DNA from: Isoetes taiwanensis
Lineage: Eukaryota; Streptophyta; Lycopodiopsida; Isoetales; Isoetaceae
Reading direction: 5' to 3'
DNA: 64,000 bases
Assembly (NCBI GenBank): GCA_021234155.1
Contig: JAJEKV010000005.1
Coordinates: forward strand, 11,925,287 to 11,989,286
Below are positions 1-11,225 of the stretch, piece after piece. Position numbers and translations under genes: made by a program. Position 1 is the stretch's first letter. Every line of letters starts with the position of its first letter. The notes under the pieces are model-generated. The model was not told where the DNA came from. It saw only the letters and a program-made list of their open reading frames with translations, and did no database searches.

Positions 1-278
1 GATGGGTATATTTGCAAGTTATTCCTCGATCTATACCATAGATAGCGATCCTCGCTTGTGGGGTATGCTTATACAAATTTTGGTATATTGTATAACGAGG
101 TTTACAAAATACTATAAGGTTTGTAGTAATATAATTAATGGTGTAGATTTTATGTGTGTTATACGGTTTTAAAGAATACGAGAGGGGCTTTCACTGCCCT
201 ACATCACCCCCCCATATGAATATGAGGTGTTTAAAGGTTTGTGTTAATTTAAAAAAAAAAATTGGTCCCTTTGGAGCC
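1..278. repeat. Foldback MITE copy (GGCCCC family), truncated by window edge
   Basis: The interior (clauses such as attcctcgatctatacc, cttgtggggtatgc and ctgccctacatcaccccccc) matches the middle of the foldback element at 32593-33013 and the fragment at 43741-43840. The right end reads ggtttgtgttaattt, then a poly-A, then ttggtccctttggagcc, which matches the reverse complement of the left terminus of the 32.6-kb copy. The left terminus lies outside the window. No coding capacity. Family membership is seen directly; the class (MITE) is inferred from the terminal inverted repeats. Confidence 0.7.
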
Positions 279-1327
279 TTGGGAAGTGGAGATGTTCTGT
301 ACATCTCTATAGGTGTCTTCAGAAAGGTGATGTGAATATAAAGCAATTTATGCTAGAAATTCATAACATAAATAGACTTTAGAAACATGAGTTCTATTAT
401 TGAGGGGGGATTTAATTAAAGTTGTTGGGAACTAATGGTTTATGTTATCAAAAGATTTGAGAGCAAACAAGAAGCATCTGTTTCCAAGCATCTGTTACAT
501 AATAGGTTTTCTAAAAAGTAGTACAGTTGGTATTCTGGAATAAAAATTTTGGGCTTACGTAGTGTAACGAACACGAAAGAAGGATTATTCTATTTTTAGG
601 GCGAGAAGCTTCTGTCAGATAGCGATGGCGCAGATAAGAGGTACTGGGGAGATAGAGATGTTGACTGAGGTTTTGTGACGCAGAGAGGCCATTAACGATG
701 TTGACCTCCGTTTTGCAAGTCTTGGACATTTGCTTTCTTCTTCTTCTTTTGTTGCAATTTATCCATAGATGTGTTCACGTGTTCTGCGTTTGATCGAATT
801 TGTTTATGTTCCTTATTGTTTGCAAATTTATCCATAGGATGTCCATAAGTTTTTTTATTCTTTGTTTGCTGCAATTTATCGACAGGAGTTCTATATAATA
901 CGACATAGATTGTACAATTTGTAGAATCATTGTAAGGCTTTTTCTTCATAGTGGATCAGTTTTTGTTTTTATGTTTTGTTTTGTAATGTGTTTTATACTT
1001 GTGATGGCAAAGTGAATACGCCGTCAAAATTGTCTTTAGTGTTATAATCTGTAAAAGCTCTAATGGCAAGGTGTGTTCTGTTGGATGATGATTTGGAAAA
1101 CTTATGGTATTTAAAGATATGACATATTGGACATTGTTGGACGTTAGATATTGGACTTATTAAAATTATATGATTAGGAACATTGTGTTTTTTGTATACC
1201 TGACAGGTCGATAGATTACATGGTGCTTTGGCAGCTTGAGGAAGCGTATGGAGCAAGATGCAATTCTTGTAGGCAACCAGCTCCTTAGGTATGATGTCAA
1301 TTTTCTAGCTCATTGGATGTATATAGA
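279..1327. other. AT-rich intergenic stretch, no gene seen
   Basis: No frame here shows recognisable domains or codon structure. Short T-rich runs around 730-960 resemble low-complexity sequence. It borders the palindrome cluster that begins at 1328. Confidence 0.5.
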
Positions 1328-1423
1328 AATGCTTGTTTTGCTGAGATTTCAGGAATGGAAAATGTCGATGCGTGGTAGCGCGGAGGCATTTGACATGCTC
1401 GGAATCTCAGCAAAACAAGCATT
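1328..1423. repeat. Palindromic foldback copy A (21-bp perfect arms)
   Basis: Arms 1328-1348 and 1403-1423 are perfect reverse complements (aatgcttgttttgctgagatt). The loop contains the core tagcgcggaggc, shared with copies B and C. It is followed by aaaacgtg, like the flanks of the other copies. The arm sequence differs strongly from the other copies, although the arms match each other perfectly. Confidence 0.85.
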
Positions 1424-1457
1424 CCTAAAACGTGAAAATAACTTGAAATGCATTCTG

Positions 1458-1590
1458 CAGGTCAGAATGTAAGGTAAATGAAGCTGAATGTGAGGTAAAT
1501 GAAGCTGAATGTGAGGTAAACGAAGCTGAAAAATATAGAATGCAAGGTAAATAGAAAGAACGCGAAGTAAATATGAAGAATGCGCCGTAA
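1458..1590. repeat. Degenerate tandem repeat, about 18-20 bp unit (aatgtgaggtaaatgaagct)
   Basis: The units 'gaggtaaatgaagctgaatgt' are repeated about three times near-perfectly, then decay towards 1590 (gcaaggtaaatagaaag, gcgaagtaaatatgaag). The same core 'gaatg-gaggtaaat' recurs at 1841-1945, so both arrays probably belong to one composite repeat with the palindromes between them. Confidence 0.75.
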
Positions 1591-1698
1591 CTGAACAAAA
1601 GAGAAAACTGACCTTATGTTGCTGGAAATGAAAGTATGCCACATGGCAAGGCGCCATTGGTGGAGAGGGCGGAATGCTTCTCAAGTTGTTTTTACATA

Positions 1699-1838
1699 TA
1701 TAAGAATGGCAGTTTACTGCCGATTCCCAGGGAGGAATCCCTGCCGACGCGCGGAGCGCGGAGGCAGGGATGACTCCCTGGGAATCGGCAGTAAACTGCC
1801 ATTCTTATAACGTGGATGCAATTTAGGTTGCATTCTGC
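1699..1838. repeat. Palindromic foldback copy B (36-bp perfect arms, GC loop)
   Basis: Arms 1699-1734 and 1774-1809 are perfect reverse complements over 36 bp, starting tataagaatggcagtttact. A further inner stem (ccctgcc/ggcaggg) closes on a loop with gacgcgcggagcgcgga. The right flank runs through aacgtggatgcaatttaggt to ttgcattctgc (ends 1838), which is the inverse of the left flank of copy C at 2034. This suggests an outer terminal repeat GCAGAATGCAACCTAA shared by the family. Confidence 0.9.
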
Positions 1839-1840
1839 TC

Positions 1841-1945
1841 TGAATCGGGGGTAAAAACTTCAGAATCGAGGGTAGAAAGCATCGGAATGAGAGGTAGATG
1901 GCCGGAATGAGAGGTAAATCGCCAGAATCTGAGGTAAATCCAAGT
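1841..1945. repeat. Degenerate tandem repeat (gaatgagaggtaaat-type units)
   Basis: About five imperfect units of roughly 20 bp: ctgaatcgggggtaaa, cagaatcgagggtaga, cggaatgagaggtaga, cggaatgagaggtaaa, cagaatctgaggtaaa. Related to the array at 1458-1590 on the other side of copy B. Confidence 0.7.
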
Positions 1946-2128
1946 AATTTCAAGAACTGCCGCTGCTCTTCAGCTTCAAAGAAGTTCCGGAAGAGAACCA
2001 TAGCCAGATGGCGCAATGCCATTGGCGGATATGGCAGAATGCAACCTAAGTTGCATTTACGTATATTCTGGTGTGGAAGGCTTGCCGACGCGCGTTAGCG
2101 CGGAGGCATGCCTGACACACCAGAATGT

Positions 2129-2439
2129 TGTCGAGATATATGATATCGAGATCACCATCTTGCTGCTAGACGTGATGTATCAGCACTTACAGCACTTACA
2201 GCACTCAGCACATAAAGCACCTTATCAGAGTCTAGCAACGGCCCACCACTTGTCATAATTAGCTACGGCATAATTAGGAGTGGTTGGTGACGGGAGCAAT
2301 TAATATTGCCTGCCCCTTTGTATATCTTGTATTCTCACATACATTCAATACAATTCCTTTTTGCCTTTGTTTTGGGAGCTTGCGCTCTCGGATATTGGTG
2401 TGCATCCCCTTCTCTCCCTTTCTTGGTGCAACCTTGACA
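2129..2439 (+). repeat. 5' LTR of copia element
   Basis: Begins TGTCGAGATATATGATATCG and ends ACCTTGACA. It carries a small cagcacttacag tandem patch (2190-2215) where the 3' LTR differs. A TATA-like tatatcttgta lies near 2322. It is directly followed by the primer-binding site. Confidence 0.93.
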
Positions 2440-2451
2440 TGGTATCAGAGC
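2440..2451 (+). promoter_or_regulatory. Primer-binding site (initiator Met-tRNA type)
   Basis: TGGTATCAGAGC directly abuts the 5' LTR. This is the standard plant copia primer-binding site complementary to the 3' end of initiator methionine tRNA. Confidence 0.92.
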
Positions 2452-2489
2452 TCTAGGTGTGCTGAGATTGATTCAAGATCAACACAGCA

Positions 2490-3329
2490 ATGGAGAAGGA
2501 TGCAAGCTACAACCAGATTACCTATCCTGGCGGTCGTGTGATTCAAATCTTCGATGGCACAGGTTTCCAGCAATGGAAGAGAAGAATGACTCTCATTCTT
2601 AAGGCTGAAGGAGTCTGGGGAATTGTTAGTGGCCAAGAACCAAAGACCGAGCTTGCATCGGATGGCAAGAATAAATCATTCTTGATGCTTGGCGGCCAGG
2701 GATGACAAGGCTATGGCTACGATTGGGCTTTACATTCTTTGAATCTCTTCTTGATGAGGTTTCAGAAGGAGAACAGCCATGATTTATGGAATGCTCTCAT
2801 CCAAGAGCATGAAAAGAAGACCCATACACGTTGAGCATTTGTATCTTTCAAGTGGTGAATATCTTTTGGGAAGAGACCGAGAGTCTTGACAAATTCGCAG
2901 ACCGCATGAAGAACACCTTTCGGCATTGAAGCCTCTCGAGAAAGAGAATAAGATCTCTCCTTCATTGCAATTATTCTTCTTTCTTAGATCCTTACCCAAT
3001 TCTTTCCATGCTTTGCGCAGCAATCTCATGCAAATTGCCGACATGGATCTCAATCGTGCAATCACTTCCGTCAAGGAGGAGATTATGATGAGGAAAGATG
3101 CTGGGATTATCAAAGACGAGCACAATGCTTTCTTTGCAGGTCATTCTGAGCCTAAATCCTATGCAAAAGGTAATGAAAAAGCTAAGAAAAAGAAGAATAA
3201 CATGCTTGGCAATGCCTTCAAAGTCTTGCCGACAAAGGCCGCACAAACATCAAGCAGAGGGTTTGTGACTATTGCAAGAAAGGCAATCATACCGCAGCAG
3301 AATGTAGGAAGAAGATGAAGGATCTTGAG
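2490..3329 (+). pseudogene. copia gag, frameshifted
   Basis: Starts at the ATG at 2490 (MEKDASYNQI), 50 bp past the LTR. The first frame shows the usual FDGTGFQQWKRRM segment of copia Gag, the tryptophan-containing N-terminal capsid region, and breaks near 2703. Capsid sequence continues in other frames (LRSLPNSFHALRSNL near 2983-3027) up to a nucleocapsid zinc knuckle CDYCKKGNHTAAEC near 3270-3310 (C-x2-C-x4-H-x4-C). At least two frameshifts separate the parts, so no full Gag can be made from this copy. Confidence 0.85.
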
Positions 3330-6300
3330 CACAAACTAAAAGCTTTGGAGACAAACAAAGCTTCAGCCAATGTGGCCCAAATTGTTGAAGAAGTAAGCGT
3401 AGCCAATGTGGTTCCTTGCAGCCCGGATTATGTCTATCTTTGTAAACAAGTGGCAGCCCCTCGCTCTATCAAATTCATCATGGATTCTAGTGCTACAGCT
3501 CATATTAGTTGGCACAAAGATTGGTTTGAAAGTTTCAGACCTACCTCTTCCAATCACATTGTTCAAATCGGCGACAATAGTGAGCATCAAATCTGCGGAA
3601 TGGGTGACATTCAAGTACCCACAAGTCTTGGTAATTTCACTCTAAAAGGGGTAATGTATGCTCCTACTTTGCGTAAAGATCTGATTTCTGTTGCACGTCT
3701 TACTGATATGGGCACAAGAGTTATCTTTGATAGTGATGACTGCATTGTTCACAGCAAAGTTACAGGAAAGAACCTTGCTCGTGCTATTCGTACGGGTAAT
3801 CTCTACCATTTGGGCCAAGAATATGCTGACCAAGTTGTTCTTGTAGCTGCTGGTAATGGTACCTGTGATCTGTGGCATAAGAGGCTTGGACACATCAGTC
3901 TGAAAGCACTCAACCAGCTGCCCCAACTTGTAGACGGTTTTGATCTTCATCAGCACCCTACTCTTGCAAGTTGTGAGGCTTGTGCATTGGGCAAACAACA
4001 CCGCAGATCTTTTACTCTGATTGGATCTCGTGCTACTGCTCTTCTTGAACTAGTACATACGGATCTTTGTGGTCCAACTCATGTTCCTTCTCTCTCGGGT
4101 GCTTATTATTTTCTGACATTCATTGATGATTTGAGCAGGAAAACATGGGTCTATTTCTTGAAGCGGAAATCTGATGCATTTGCCCATTTCCAAGAATGGA
4201 AAGCGCTTGTTGAGAATCAAGTAGCCCATCGGATTAAGAAGCTCAGATCTGATAATGGTGGAGAATTTACCAGTCAAGCATTCAATCATTTTTGTGCTGA
4301 TCATGGTATTGAGCGCCAACTTACCGAGCCTCATACTCCACAACATAACGGCGTTGCTGAACGGAAGAATCGCAGCATTGTTGACATGGCACGTTGCTTG
4401 CTCGCTCAATCCTCAGCACCCATTCAATTTTGGGCTGAAGCAGTAAGGTATTCAGTCTACCTACTCAATAGATTGCCCACTGTTGCGGTGAAAAATCAGA
4501 CTCCTGAACAAGCTTTCACTGGCATAAAGCCAAATTTGTCTCACTTGCGTGTCTTTGGATGTGCTGCCTTTATGCTTATTCCCAAAGCAAATCGCAAGAA
4601 ACTTGAGCATACCAGCAAGAAAATGATTTTTGTGGGTTTTTCTGACCAGTGCAAGCATGGTTATAGGCTGATTGATCCGGATACTAAGAAGCTTTGTGTT
4701 AGTCGGGATGTTATTTTCCATGAAGATGTTTCGGCATTTCAGCAAGGTTCAAAAACTCCTAATGTGGAATTTATTGATATCTCTGCCTGGATAACAGATG
4801 ACGCCATAGCTTCCAAACCATCGGACTCAATTTCTGATATTCCAAAGACTGCAGCCAGCCCCAAAGACCGCACGGTCCCAAAGACTGCGCGGTGCTTACA
4901 GCACCCCTGTTTCCTGATCACGGTGCAGATCTTGACACATCCAATCAAGGAGGAGATCTTGACCCATCAGATCCAGGAGGTGATTTTGATCCTCCTGATC
5001 AAGGAGGAGTTGAAGAAGAACTTGGTCGAGGTAAAAGGAAACGTTTTCCTCCTCAAAGGTTTGCTTTCTATCGAATTATGCCCAAAGATTATGGAGTTTT
5101 GTGGTGCTTTGCTATTATCGGTGAACCCACCAGCTATCGTGAAGCTATTTCATGTCTTTCTTTGCACCTCATTGGCGAAGGGCCATGGACCACGAAATGG
5201 ATTCTATTGTTCAAAATGGCACTTGGGATTTGGTTCCTCTTCCTCATGATCGGAAGGTCGTTGGTAACAAATGGGTCTACAAATGCAAGCTCCATCCTGA
5301 TGGCACCATCAGCAGCTACAAAGCACGCTTGGTTGCCGCAGGGTTTCAAGCCAGCAATATGGCATTGATTACTTGGAAACATTTTCTCCAGTGGTCAAGA
5401 TGATGAGCATTCGCATTCTTCTTGCATTTGCTGCTCATTATAATCTTGAGGTTCATCAAACAGATGTCAAAACAGCATTTCTTAATGGCAAACTTGATGA
5501 AGAAATATATATGAAGCAACCTCAGGGTTATGTCAAAGCTGGTGCTGAGCATTTAGTATGCAAATTGACGAAGGCACTTTATGGGTTAAAGCAAGCATCA
5601 CGTGCTTGGTACAAAACCATAGATTCTTTCTTCAAAGACCAAGGATTCCAGCCTATTGAGGCTGATTCTAATGTCTACATCCGTCGTCAAGGCAAGTTCT
5701 TACTCATCATTGCTTTGTATGTGGATGATTCCTTGCTCATAGGCAATAATAATGAGCACATTGTTGAATTCAAGACAAAGCTTGCTGCTAAGTTTCCAAT
5801 GGTGGACTTGGGTGAAGCTCGCTATTGTTTGGGTTTGCAAATTGCAAGAGACCGGAAAAATGGGATTCTTCATATCTCTCAAAATAAGTACATTGAAGAA
5901 ATGCTTGAGCGCTTTGGCATGGCTGATTGCAATCCATCTAAAGTTCCTATGACTCCGTACTCTTCTCACTAAGAAAGATTGTCCACAATCGATCTTTGAA
6001 TCTTTCTTTCTATGGCAAAAGTTCCATTTCGGCAATTGATTGGCGACCTCATGTATTGCATGGTTTGCACCAGACCCGATATTGCATTTGCTGTTATAGC
6101 TCTCATCCAATTTTCAGCAAATCCAGGTCATAAGCATTGGGAAATGGCCAAGCACATTCTCCGCTACTTAAAGGGCACTGATTATGGCCTTACATATATC
6201 GCAGGCAATAGTGATGCTTTTCATTCTTCGACATATAGTGATTCCTCACTTAGCGATGTGCTAGACAACTCGAGTCCACATCCGGCATTTGTTTTTCTCG

Positions 6301-6726
6301 CTTGCCAATCTTTGCCATTGCTTGGATCAGCAAGAAACAAGGGCATGTCTCTTTTTATCCACTGAAGCGGTATATGTTGCGGCATCTACAAAGCCGTTAC
6401 GCGTGAGATCATTAGTTTCGAGGACTTTCTTGCCGGCATTGGGCAACGCACTCCTGGATCAGCAAGGATGCTCATGGATAACAAAGGTGGCATTGATTGG
6501 TGCTCCTCTGAAGTTCGACATCCAAAATCTAAGCATGTTCCCAAGCATTATCATTTTGTAAGGGACCTTGTGGGCGATAAGCGGGTGTTCGATTGAGCAT
6601 GTTCCTACACGGGACAATACCGCAGATCTCTTGACTAAGCCTTTGGCTCGTGAGCTCTTTGAGCGACATCGACTTGGTATTGGTCTTGACAGATTCCAGA
6701 TCTCATCTCCAGGAGGAGGAGGTTGA
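3315..6726 (+). pseudogene. copia pol polyprotein (PR-IN-RT-RNase H), frameshifted
   Basis: The first open part (3315-5249, 644 residues) has the protease site altered to DSSATAH where family members have DSGA(T/S). It continues with the pre-integrase motif LWHKRLGH...CEACALGKQH and the integrase core with HTDLCGP, RSDNGGEF and NGVAERKN, the D, D and E catalytic residues. Frameshifts near 4900-5370 break the start of reverse transcriptase (MDSIVQNGTWDLVP, NKWVYKCK). From 5373 the frame has FLNGKLDEEIYMKQPQG and the intact catalytic YVDD. RNase H parts follow (GDLMYCMVCTRPDIAFA), ending with TADLLTKPLARE near 6630-6650. Several indels make it non-autonomous. Confidence 0.92.
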
Positions 6727-6748
6727 GCATGGAGATGGTGACCTCTCA

Positions 6749-6759
6749 TCAAGGAGGAG
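6749..6759 (+). promoter_or_regulatory. Polypurine tract of copia element
   Basis: The purine run aaggaggag immediately precedes the TG of the 3' LTR, the expected plus-strand priming site. Confidence 0.8.
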
Positions 6760-7069
6760 TGTCGAGATATATGATATCGAGATCACCATCTTGCTGCTAG
6801 ACGTGATGTATCGACTTACGGCAAGACTTACAAAGACACATAAAAAGCACCTTATCAGAGTCTAGCAACGGCCCACCACTTGTCATAATTAGCTACGGCA
6901 TAATTAGGAGTGGTTGGTGACGGGAGCCATTAATATTGCCTGCCCCTTTGTATATCTTGTATTCTCACATACATTCAATACAATTCCTTTTTGCCTTTGT
7001 TTTGGGAGCTTGCGCTCTCGGATATTGGTGTGCATCCCCTTCTCTCCCTTTCTTGGTGCAACCTTGACA
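6760..7069 (+). repeat. 3' LTR of copia element
   Basis: Matches the 5' LTR from TGTCGAGATATATGATATCG to ACCTTGACA. Differences are confined to one short indel-rich patch near 6810-6845 plus one substitution (gggagccatt against gggagcaatt). The target duplication AATGT follows. Confidence 0.93.
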
Positions 7070-7357
7070 AATGTTGCCTAAAGCAACATTTTTGTAACGT
7101 GAAAAAAAGTTATGTGATATTCTGCGACCAAAAAACCCCTTAAAAATGCTGGTAGATCTCACCTTCTCTATAGAATCATTTGTCCGAAATTTACTGAACA
7201 ATGGGGCGTGCGTCTAGAACAAAGACAATCTTCATTGAGAATCGTTGCGAGAAGGTCAAGAGAGAAAGCGGCAAAAGTGCCGCAGACAAGAAATTTTTTT
7301 GTTAACATTCAGTGTTAGAATCGATGCCACGTGGCCGGATCTTATTGGAAGAACAGG

Positions 7358-7516
7358 CAGAATGTCACATAACTTGTTTTTACGTATACAGGAATGGCTC
7401 TTTACATGCCATTCCTGGCATGGAAACAGGCGACAGCGCTGCCGCGAGTTTTCCTGCTGACATGCCAGGAATGGCATGTAAAGGCAGAATGTCACATAAC
7501 TTGTTTTTACGTATTT
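7358..7516. repeat. Palindromic foldback copy D (23-bp perfect arms)
   Basis: Arms 7400-7422 and 7461-7483 are perfect reverse complements (ctttacatgccattcctggc...). The loop has gcgacagcgctgccgcgag. The flank gcagaatgtcacataacttg occurs on both sides in the same orientation (7358 and 7484), unlike copies B and C where the flanks are inverted. Confidence 0.85.
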
Positions 7517-8616
7517 AGGTTTGATTCCCAAGGGGCAACAATTTTGTATGTTTTCCAGTTGTGCTTTTATAATGCCGAGGAAACATAGAGGTTCAAATCC
7601 TCTTGGTTTGAGAAACCATTGTGTATTGTGCATGTAAACCTAGGTTTTGTGACGTATTTTATATGGACAACCATCTGGAGCGAAAACTTCGTCCCATTTG
7701 GGATATTCCCAGGTCTTCGGGCCAGGATCTTTGGGATGATGATGGATTTAGAGATAATAGGTTCCTGTTTTGGGACCAGTTTACAAACTTTCCCTGCATG
7801 TTTCGCCGTCATCATGAGAAATTCCTTGAGCTAGGAACTAGCCTTGTTCAGGAAATTGGCCTAGTTGAATTTATTGCTTTTTCCTTGAATGGGCTGAAAT
7901 CCATTGACAAGATTCTCTTTCCGATGATAAACCCATTCAACTCATGGAGCAAACTCGGAAGACCTCTCTATTTATTATGTCTTCCTCCTGGAACAAATTT
8001 TGCCTGCCAATGCTCTTGTTAATCCTCCCCCCATGAAACTATAAGTTCTAGAGGCGCATTTCACATTCTTGATCCAAAATCAGTCGTGGCCTTCAAAAAC
8101 ATGTAGAATTAAATAAGTTTGCTTGAGGTCAGCAAAAAAGGAATTATGCATTCCGGCAGTCCCAGCAAGCTGCTAAATCCTCTGTCTGTAGGTGCAACCA
8201 AATTTAGCAAATAACTGGGACTGCGAGTTGCTAAATCCAGTGTAGCAAGTAGGGTGCGAGAATGCCTTCCCTACCCTTTCTACTCACGTCACAAGTAATA
8301 TATATTTTATTTTTCCTCACTTTATTGCTTGTAATTATAGTATATTGCTTAATTTTGCTGAATCTTTGATTGTGGCCTTACCCATGCATTCCTTCATACG
8401 TTGGTTTTATTACGAATTACACTGGTTTATTACAAATTACATGTGCATGACAAAGGAGCCAATGTGCATCAAGGGAATTTTGGCAAACCAAATGAGCAGA
8501 TGAGCCAAGCACAGGGATCCTGATGCTCAAACACATGACATTGACAAGAACGCTTGCAAAAGGCATATTAATGTCAAAATTGGCGAGTCCAAAGCAATTT
8601 GGCGTCGGTGACACCT
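7517..8616. other. No supported gene
   Basis: A 133-codon open frame (7621-8022, plus) has no domain I recognise and no homologous neighbour, so it is not called as a gene. A weak duplication of 'ctgctaaatcc' words lies at 8170-8240. Confidence 0.5.
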
Positions 8617-10138
8617 CTAATTTGGCGTCAATCCTACCACACCTGCAAGTGAAATCCCACATTAGTTTTTATGAAGCATTGTGCATAAAAGGAGCTGCAA
8701 AAACAGGTTTTAAGAGTTTACCGCATGCAAGACGTCCCCCAGCATTGCCTGTTGACAAGCTCAGTTCATGACCACCTGGTCAATGTAGAACTTGTTATTT
8801 ATCATGCTGCAGTTGTTATTCCTAAAGTCTATTAGATGATATTACAACATACCTTTGCCGAGATCATCTTCTAGTTCATGAACTACAAATGCACGACCAA
8901 TGACTGAGTTGGGCCCTGATAATGGTATCTGAACAAATTGGAAGCTTAGTTACATGTTACAAATGGATCTCAAGTAACATGCAGTATCATCCTCTGACCT
9001 GGCTATCTGTGATGACTGCTTCAGCAACTCCTGTAACAAGGAAAGTAAGAAAAGACTTTAATCCTATTCTCAAGTTGCCAGGCAAGACATTAGAGATTAC
9101 CATCAAGCCCTGCAACAATATTTCCAAGATCTCCAGCATGGCGAACTTCATCCTCAGGTGCACCATGAGTAAGACCCTTAGGGTTAAAATGTGGCCCTGT
9201 AAGGCAATAATCAATCATGCATTATAACTGGATAAAAAATATACATTCCAAAAATGAATCCTTCATTAATCCATGCTTCTAGCTCACCTGTAGAAATACA
9301 TCCATTTGTAGTATCACCAAATTCATGCTGGAACACAAAATTGAACATTCATTAGTAGCTAATGGAATAAATTCTAGCATTGAGGCCCCAAAAGGGTATA
9401 AGAAGAAAATTGGCTTACAAGATGAAAGCCGTGCTTCCCTGGAGCTAGTCCTGTGATTTTTACATTCACCGTAGTGGGCCCTTAAAATAGACATGAACAC
9501 AAATTAACACCTTAAAAAGTGATATCCCTTACTAATGGAGACGATTTCATGGTAGCTACATAAGGTTTTGACTCAGTGCCAACCAATACACTTCAACTGT
9601 TTATCTTTTATCTCTTTAGATTTGGTTCGATGCTCTTTTCAAGATAATGCTAAGCCCAGACATTACCCCTGAAGTTGACAAAGGCAAGAAGATAGTTAAT
9701 TATATAGTCATTCATTAAACTGCATGCATTGTTTTACCCTTGCTTCAAATTGAAGACTTAATATCCTTTAGATTACTGACTACTTTGCAGGCAAATGGAC
9801 TTTGACAAACCGCATGACCTAAAGAAATTGAAATAGTGGAATGGCATTAAACAGTGTGGGAGCAAGTACCTACCATCATCCGCTTGCTCCAATTCTACTA
9901 CACCTTCCACATTTGAAGTTCCCTTAAGAACTGCAACTGCCTTCTTGGTGGCTGCAAAAATGCGCAAGCTTCCAGCGCGCATATGCCTCTGTTTGACTCT
10001 CATGCACACCAGATTTGAACCCATAAATTTTGATCGATCAAGCCCCCCAGCTATGGCTGGCTTAAGGTGCATGGAAGGGCAGGCCGCCATAGCAGCAGTG
10101 TGGAGAGTTGCAGCCATTGCTGAGGAAGGCGCTGCCAT
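8617..10138 (-). CDS. CSD2: Chloroplast Cu/Zn superoxide dismutase, 8 exons
   Basis: Converts superoxide to hydrogen peroxide and oxygen, most likely in the chloroplast stroma. Exons, all with GT-AG introns: 10138-9874, 9480-9419, 9327-9288, 9196-9101, 9030-8999, 8928-8853, 8775-8722, 8642-8617. Joined they give 651 bp in frame, 216 residues, the same length as the Arabidopsis chloroplast enzyme as I remember it. An N-terminal transit-like region rich in A, S and T precedes [14 protein letters not shown]. Metal ligands are visible in GFHLHEFGD, GPHFNP, HAGDLGN and FVVHELEDD; disulfide cysteines lie in NGCIS and RLACG. It ends GVVGLTPN. An earlier in-frame Met at 10195 would add 19 residues; the Met at 10138 is chosen because it starts an Ala-rich transit-like stretch. 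No disabling change is seen. The gene symbol follows the Arabidopsis orthologue. Confidence 0.93.
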
Positions 10139-10949
10139 TGTCACAGCCGGAGCTGGAGTAGTATATCTGGGTATAAAATAAATGGGCTCTTTCATTGGCC
10201 ACTATTTGTCCAAAGGATAGCCCTCAGAAACGTGTAGGGTCGTCGCATGGTCCCTTTTTTTTAGGGGAGGATGCCCATAACTTTAAGGGAAAAAAAAAAC
10301 TTTTTTATGATGCGTTTATTTTTTTAATCTCCTATTTTTGAGATAACATTATGAAATTTCAATGTTTAGCTTTCAATTGATACTAAGCACAAGTTGTTTC
10401 GATAAGGTTGCTATAAAGATTTTAAGTTGCATGGTAATTCTGACACCAATAGACACCCAAATGCCCTTAAACCTTAGTCCTTGCAGGTTCTTCTCATCCG
10501 ACCACTCCGCACCGTTGGACTTCTGTTTCTTCCGAACAGGGTTCCAAAATCTGTTTCTTCCGAACGGTTGAATTCTAGCAGTTGTTGGGCTAAGCCTAAC
10601 GATTATTAAGATATGATTTGGCTCTGCAAAAGCTTTCTCGGGATAAAAGAGTCTGCTCTCCCAGCTATGGACAAATCCCTTGTATTGTCATCGTTTAAGC
10701 CCAGATCCTCTGTTTCTGTTCTCATAATTTAAGCCAAGAGAATCTCCAGTTTTTTTCTCATTCTCAGAGCCTTCTAATATATACATATTTAAGTTGGAAG
10801 ATCCTGTCATATTGCATTGGATTTTTGGTTCTGTCATTTGTTCTTGTTCCTTGCTTCTATCATTTTTTTCCATAGTTGACCCATTTCTGCTAATAGAACC
10901 TGCTCGGACCAAGGTTTAAGGGAGGCCAACCCTCCCCTCTCGTGAATCA

Positions 10950-10988
10950 TGGCAATAACCCTCTGCCGGCCTCGAGGGTTATTTGCCA
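10950..10988. repeat. Short hairpin
   Basis: tggcaataaccctc and gagggttatttgcca form a stem of about 14 bp with one bulge, around the loop tgccggcct. It could be a transcript hairpin or a chance palindrome. Confidence 0.6.
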
Positions 10989-11129
10989 TAATCCACTCGT
11001 GGGGAGGGTTATCCTTCTCTTCAATGGGCCACCAAAAGTCCTCCAATGGACCATGAAATACTCGCAATTGACCTTCATTGGACCACAAGTGCCCATCAAT
11101 AGACCATGCATTTAGCTCAATTTTTAATA

Positions 11130-11225
11130 GTTCTTAAAGTGGGCTATTAAAGGGCAAAAGTGAGTTATCAAAGGGTAAAAAGTGGGCCATTAAGGGGCAA
11201 AAGGTAGGCCATTGAAGGGGAGTGG
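11130..11225. repeat. Degenerate tandem repeat, about 27-bp unit
   Basis: Units of the form 'agtgggccattaaggggcaa' recur three to four times with small changes between 11138 and 11220. Confidence 0.6.

Larger units (their letters stand above)
2129..7069 (+). mobile_element. Ty1/copia LTR retrotransposon, complete but coding-disabled
   Basis: Two LTRs of about 310 bp begin TG and end CA, flanked by the 5-bp target duplication AATGT (2124-2128 and 7070-7074). A Met-tRNA primer-binding site follows the 5' LTR and a purine tract precedes the 3' LTR. The internal order is gag with a CCHC knuckle, protease, integrase, reverse transcriptase, RNase H; integrase before RT places it in copia. Outside one short indel-rich patch the LTRs show only one clear substitution, so insertion looks recent, yet gag and pol carry several frameshifts. 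It is inserted in palindrome copy C. Confidence 0.95.
2034..7125. repeat. Palindromic foldback copy C, interrupted by the copia element
   Basis: The left flank gcagaatgcaacctaagttg starts at 2034. The inner arms attctggtgtg and cacaccagaat flank the loop gccgacgcgcgttagcgcgg. The copia element lies between 2129 and 7069, beside the right inner arm. After it, sequence resumes as atgttgcctaaagcaacatt and reaches gttatgtgatattctgc at 7125, the inverse of the gcagaatgtcacataac flank of copy D. Without copia this is a complete foldback unit of about 150 bp. Confidence 0.8.

Noticed and set aside
3363..4745. Minus-strand frames inside copia pol
   Set aside because: Shadows of the integrase and RT coding strand.
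7621..8022. 133-codon plus-strand frame as a gene
   Set aside because: No recognisable domain, splice context or homologous copy in the window; length alone is weak evidence.
9945..10181. Plus-strand 78-codon frame
   Set aside because: It is the antisense of exon 1 of the SOD gene.
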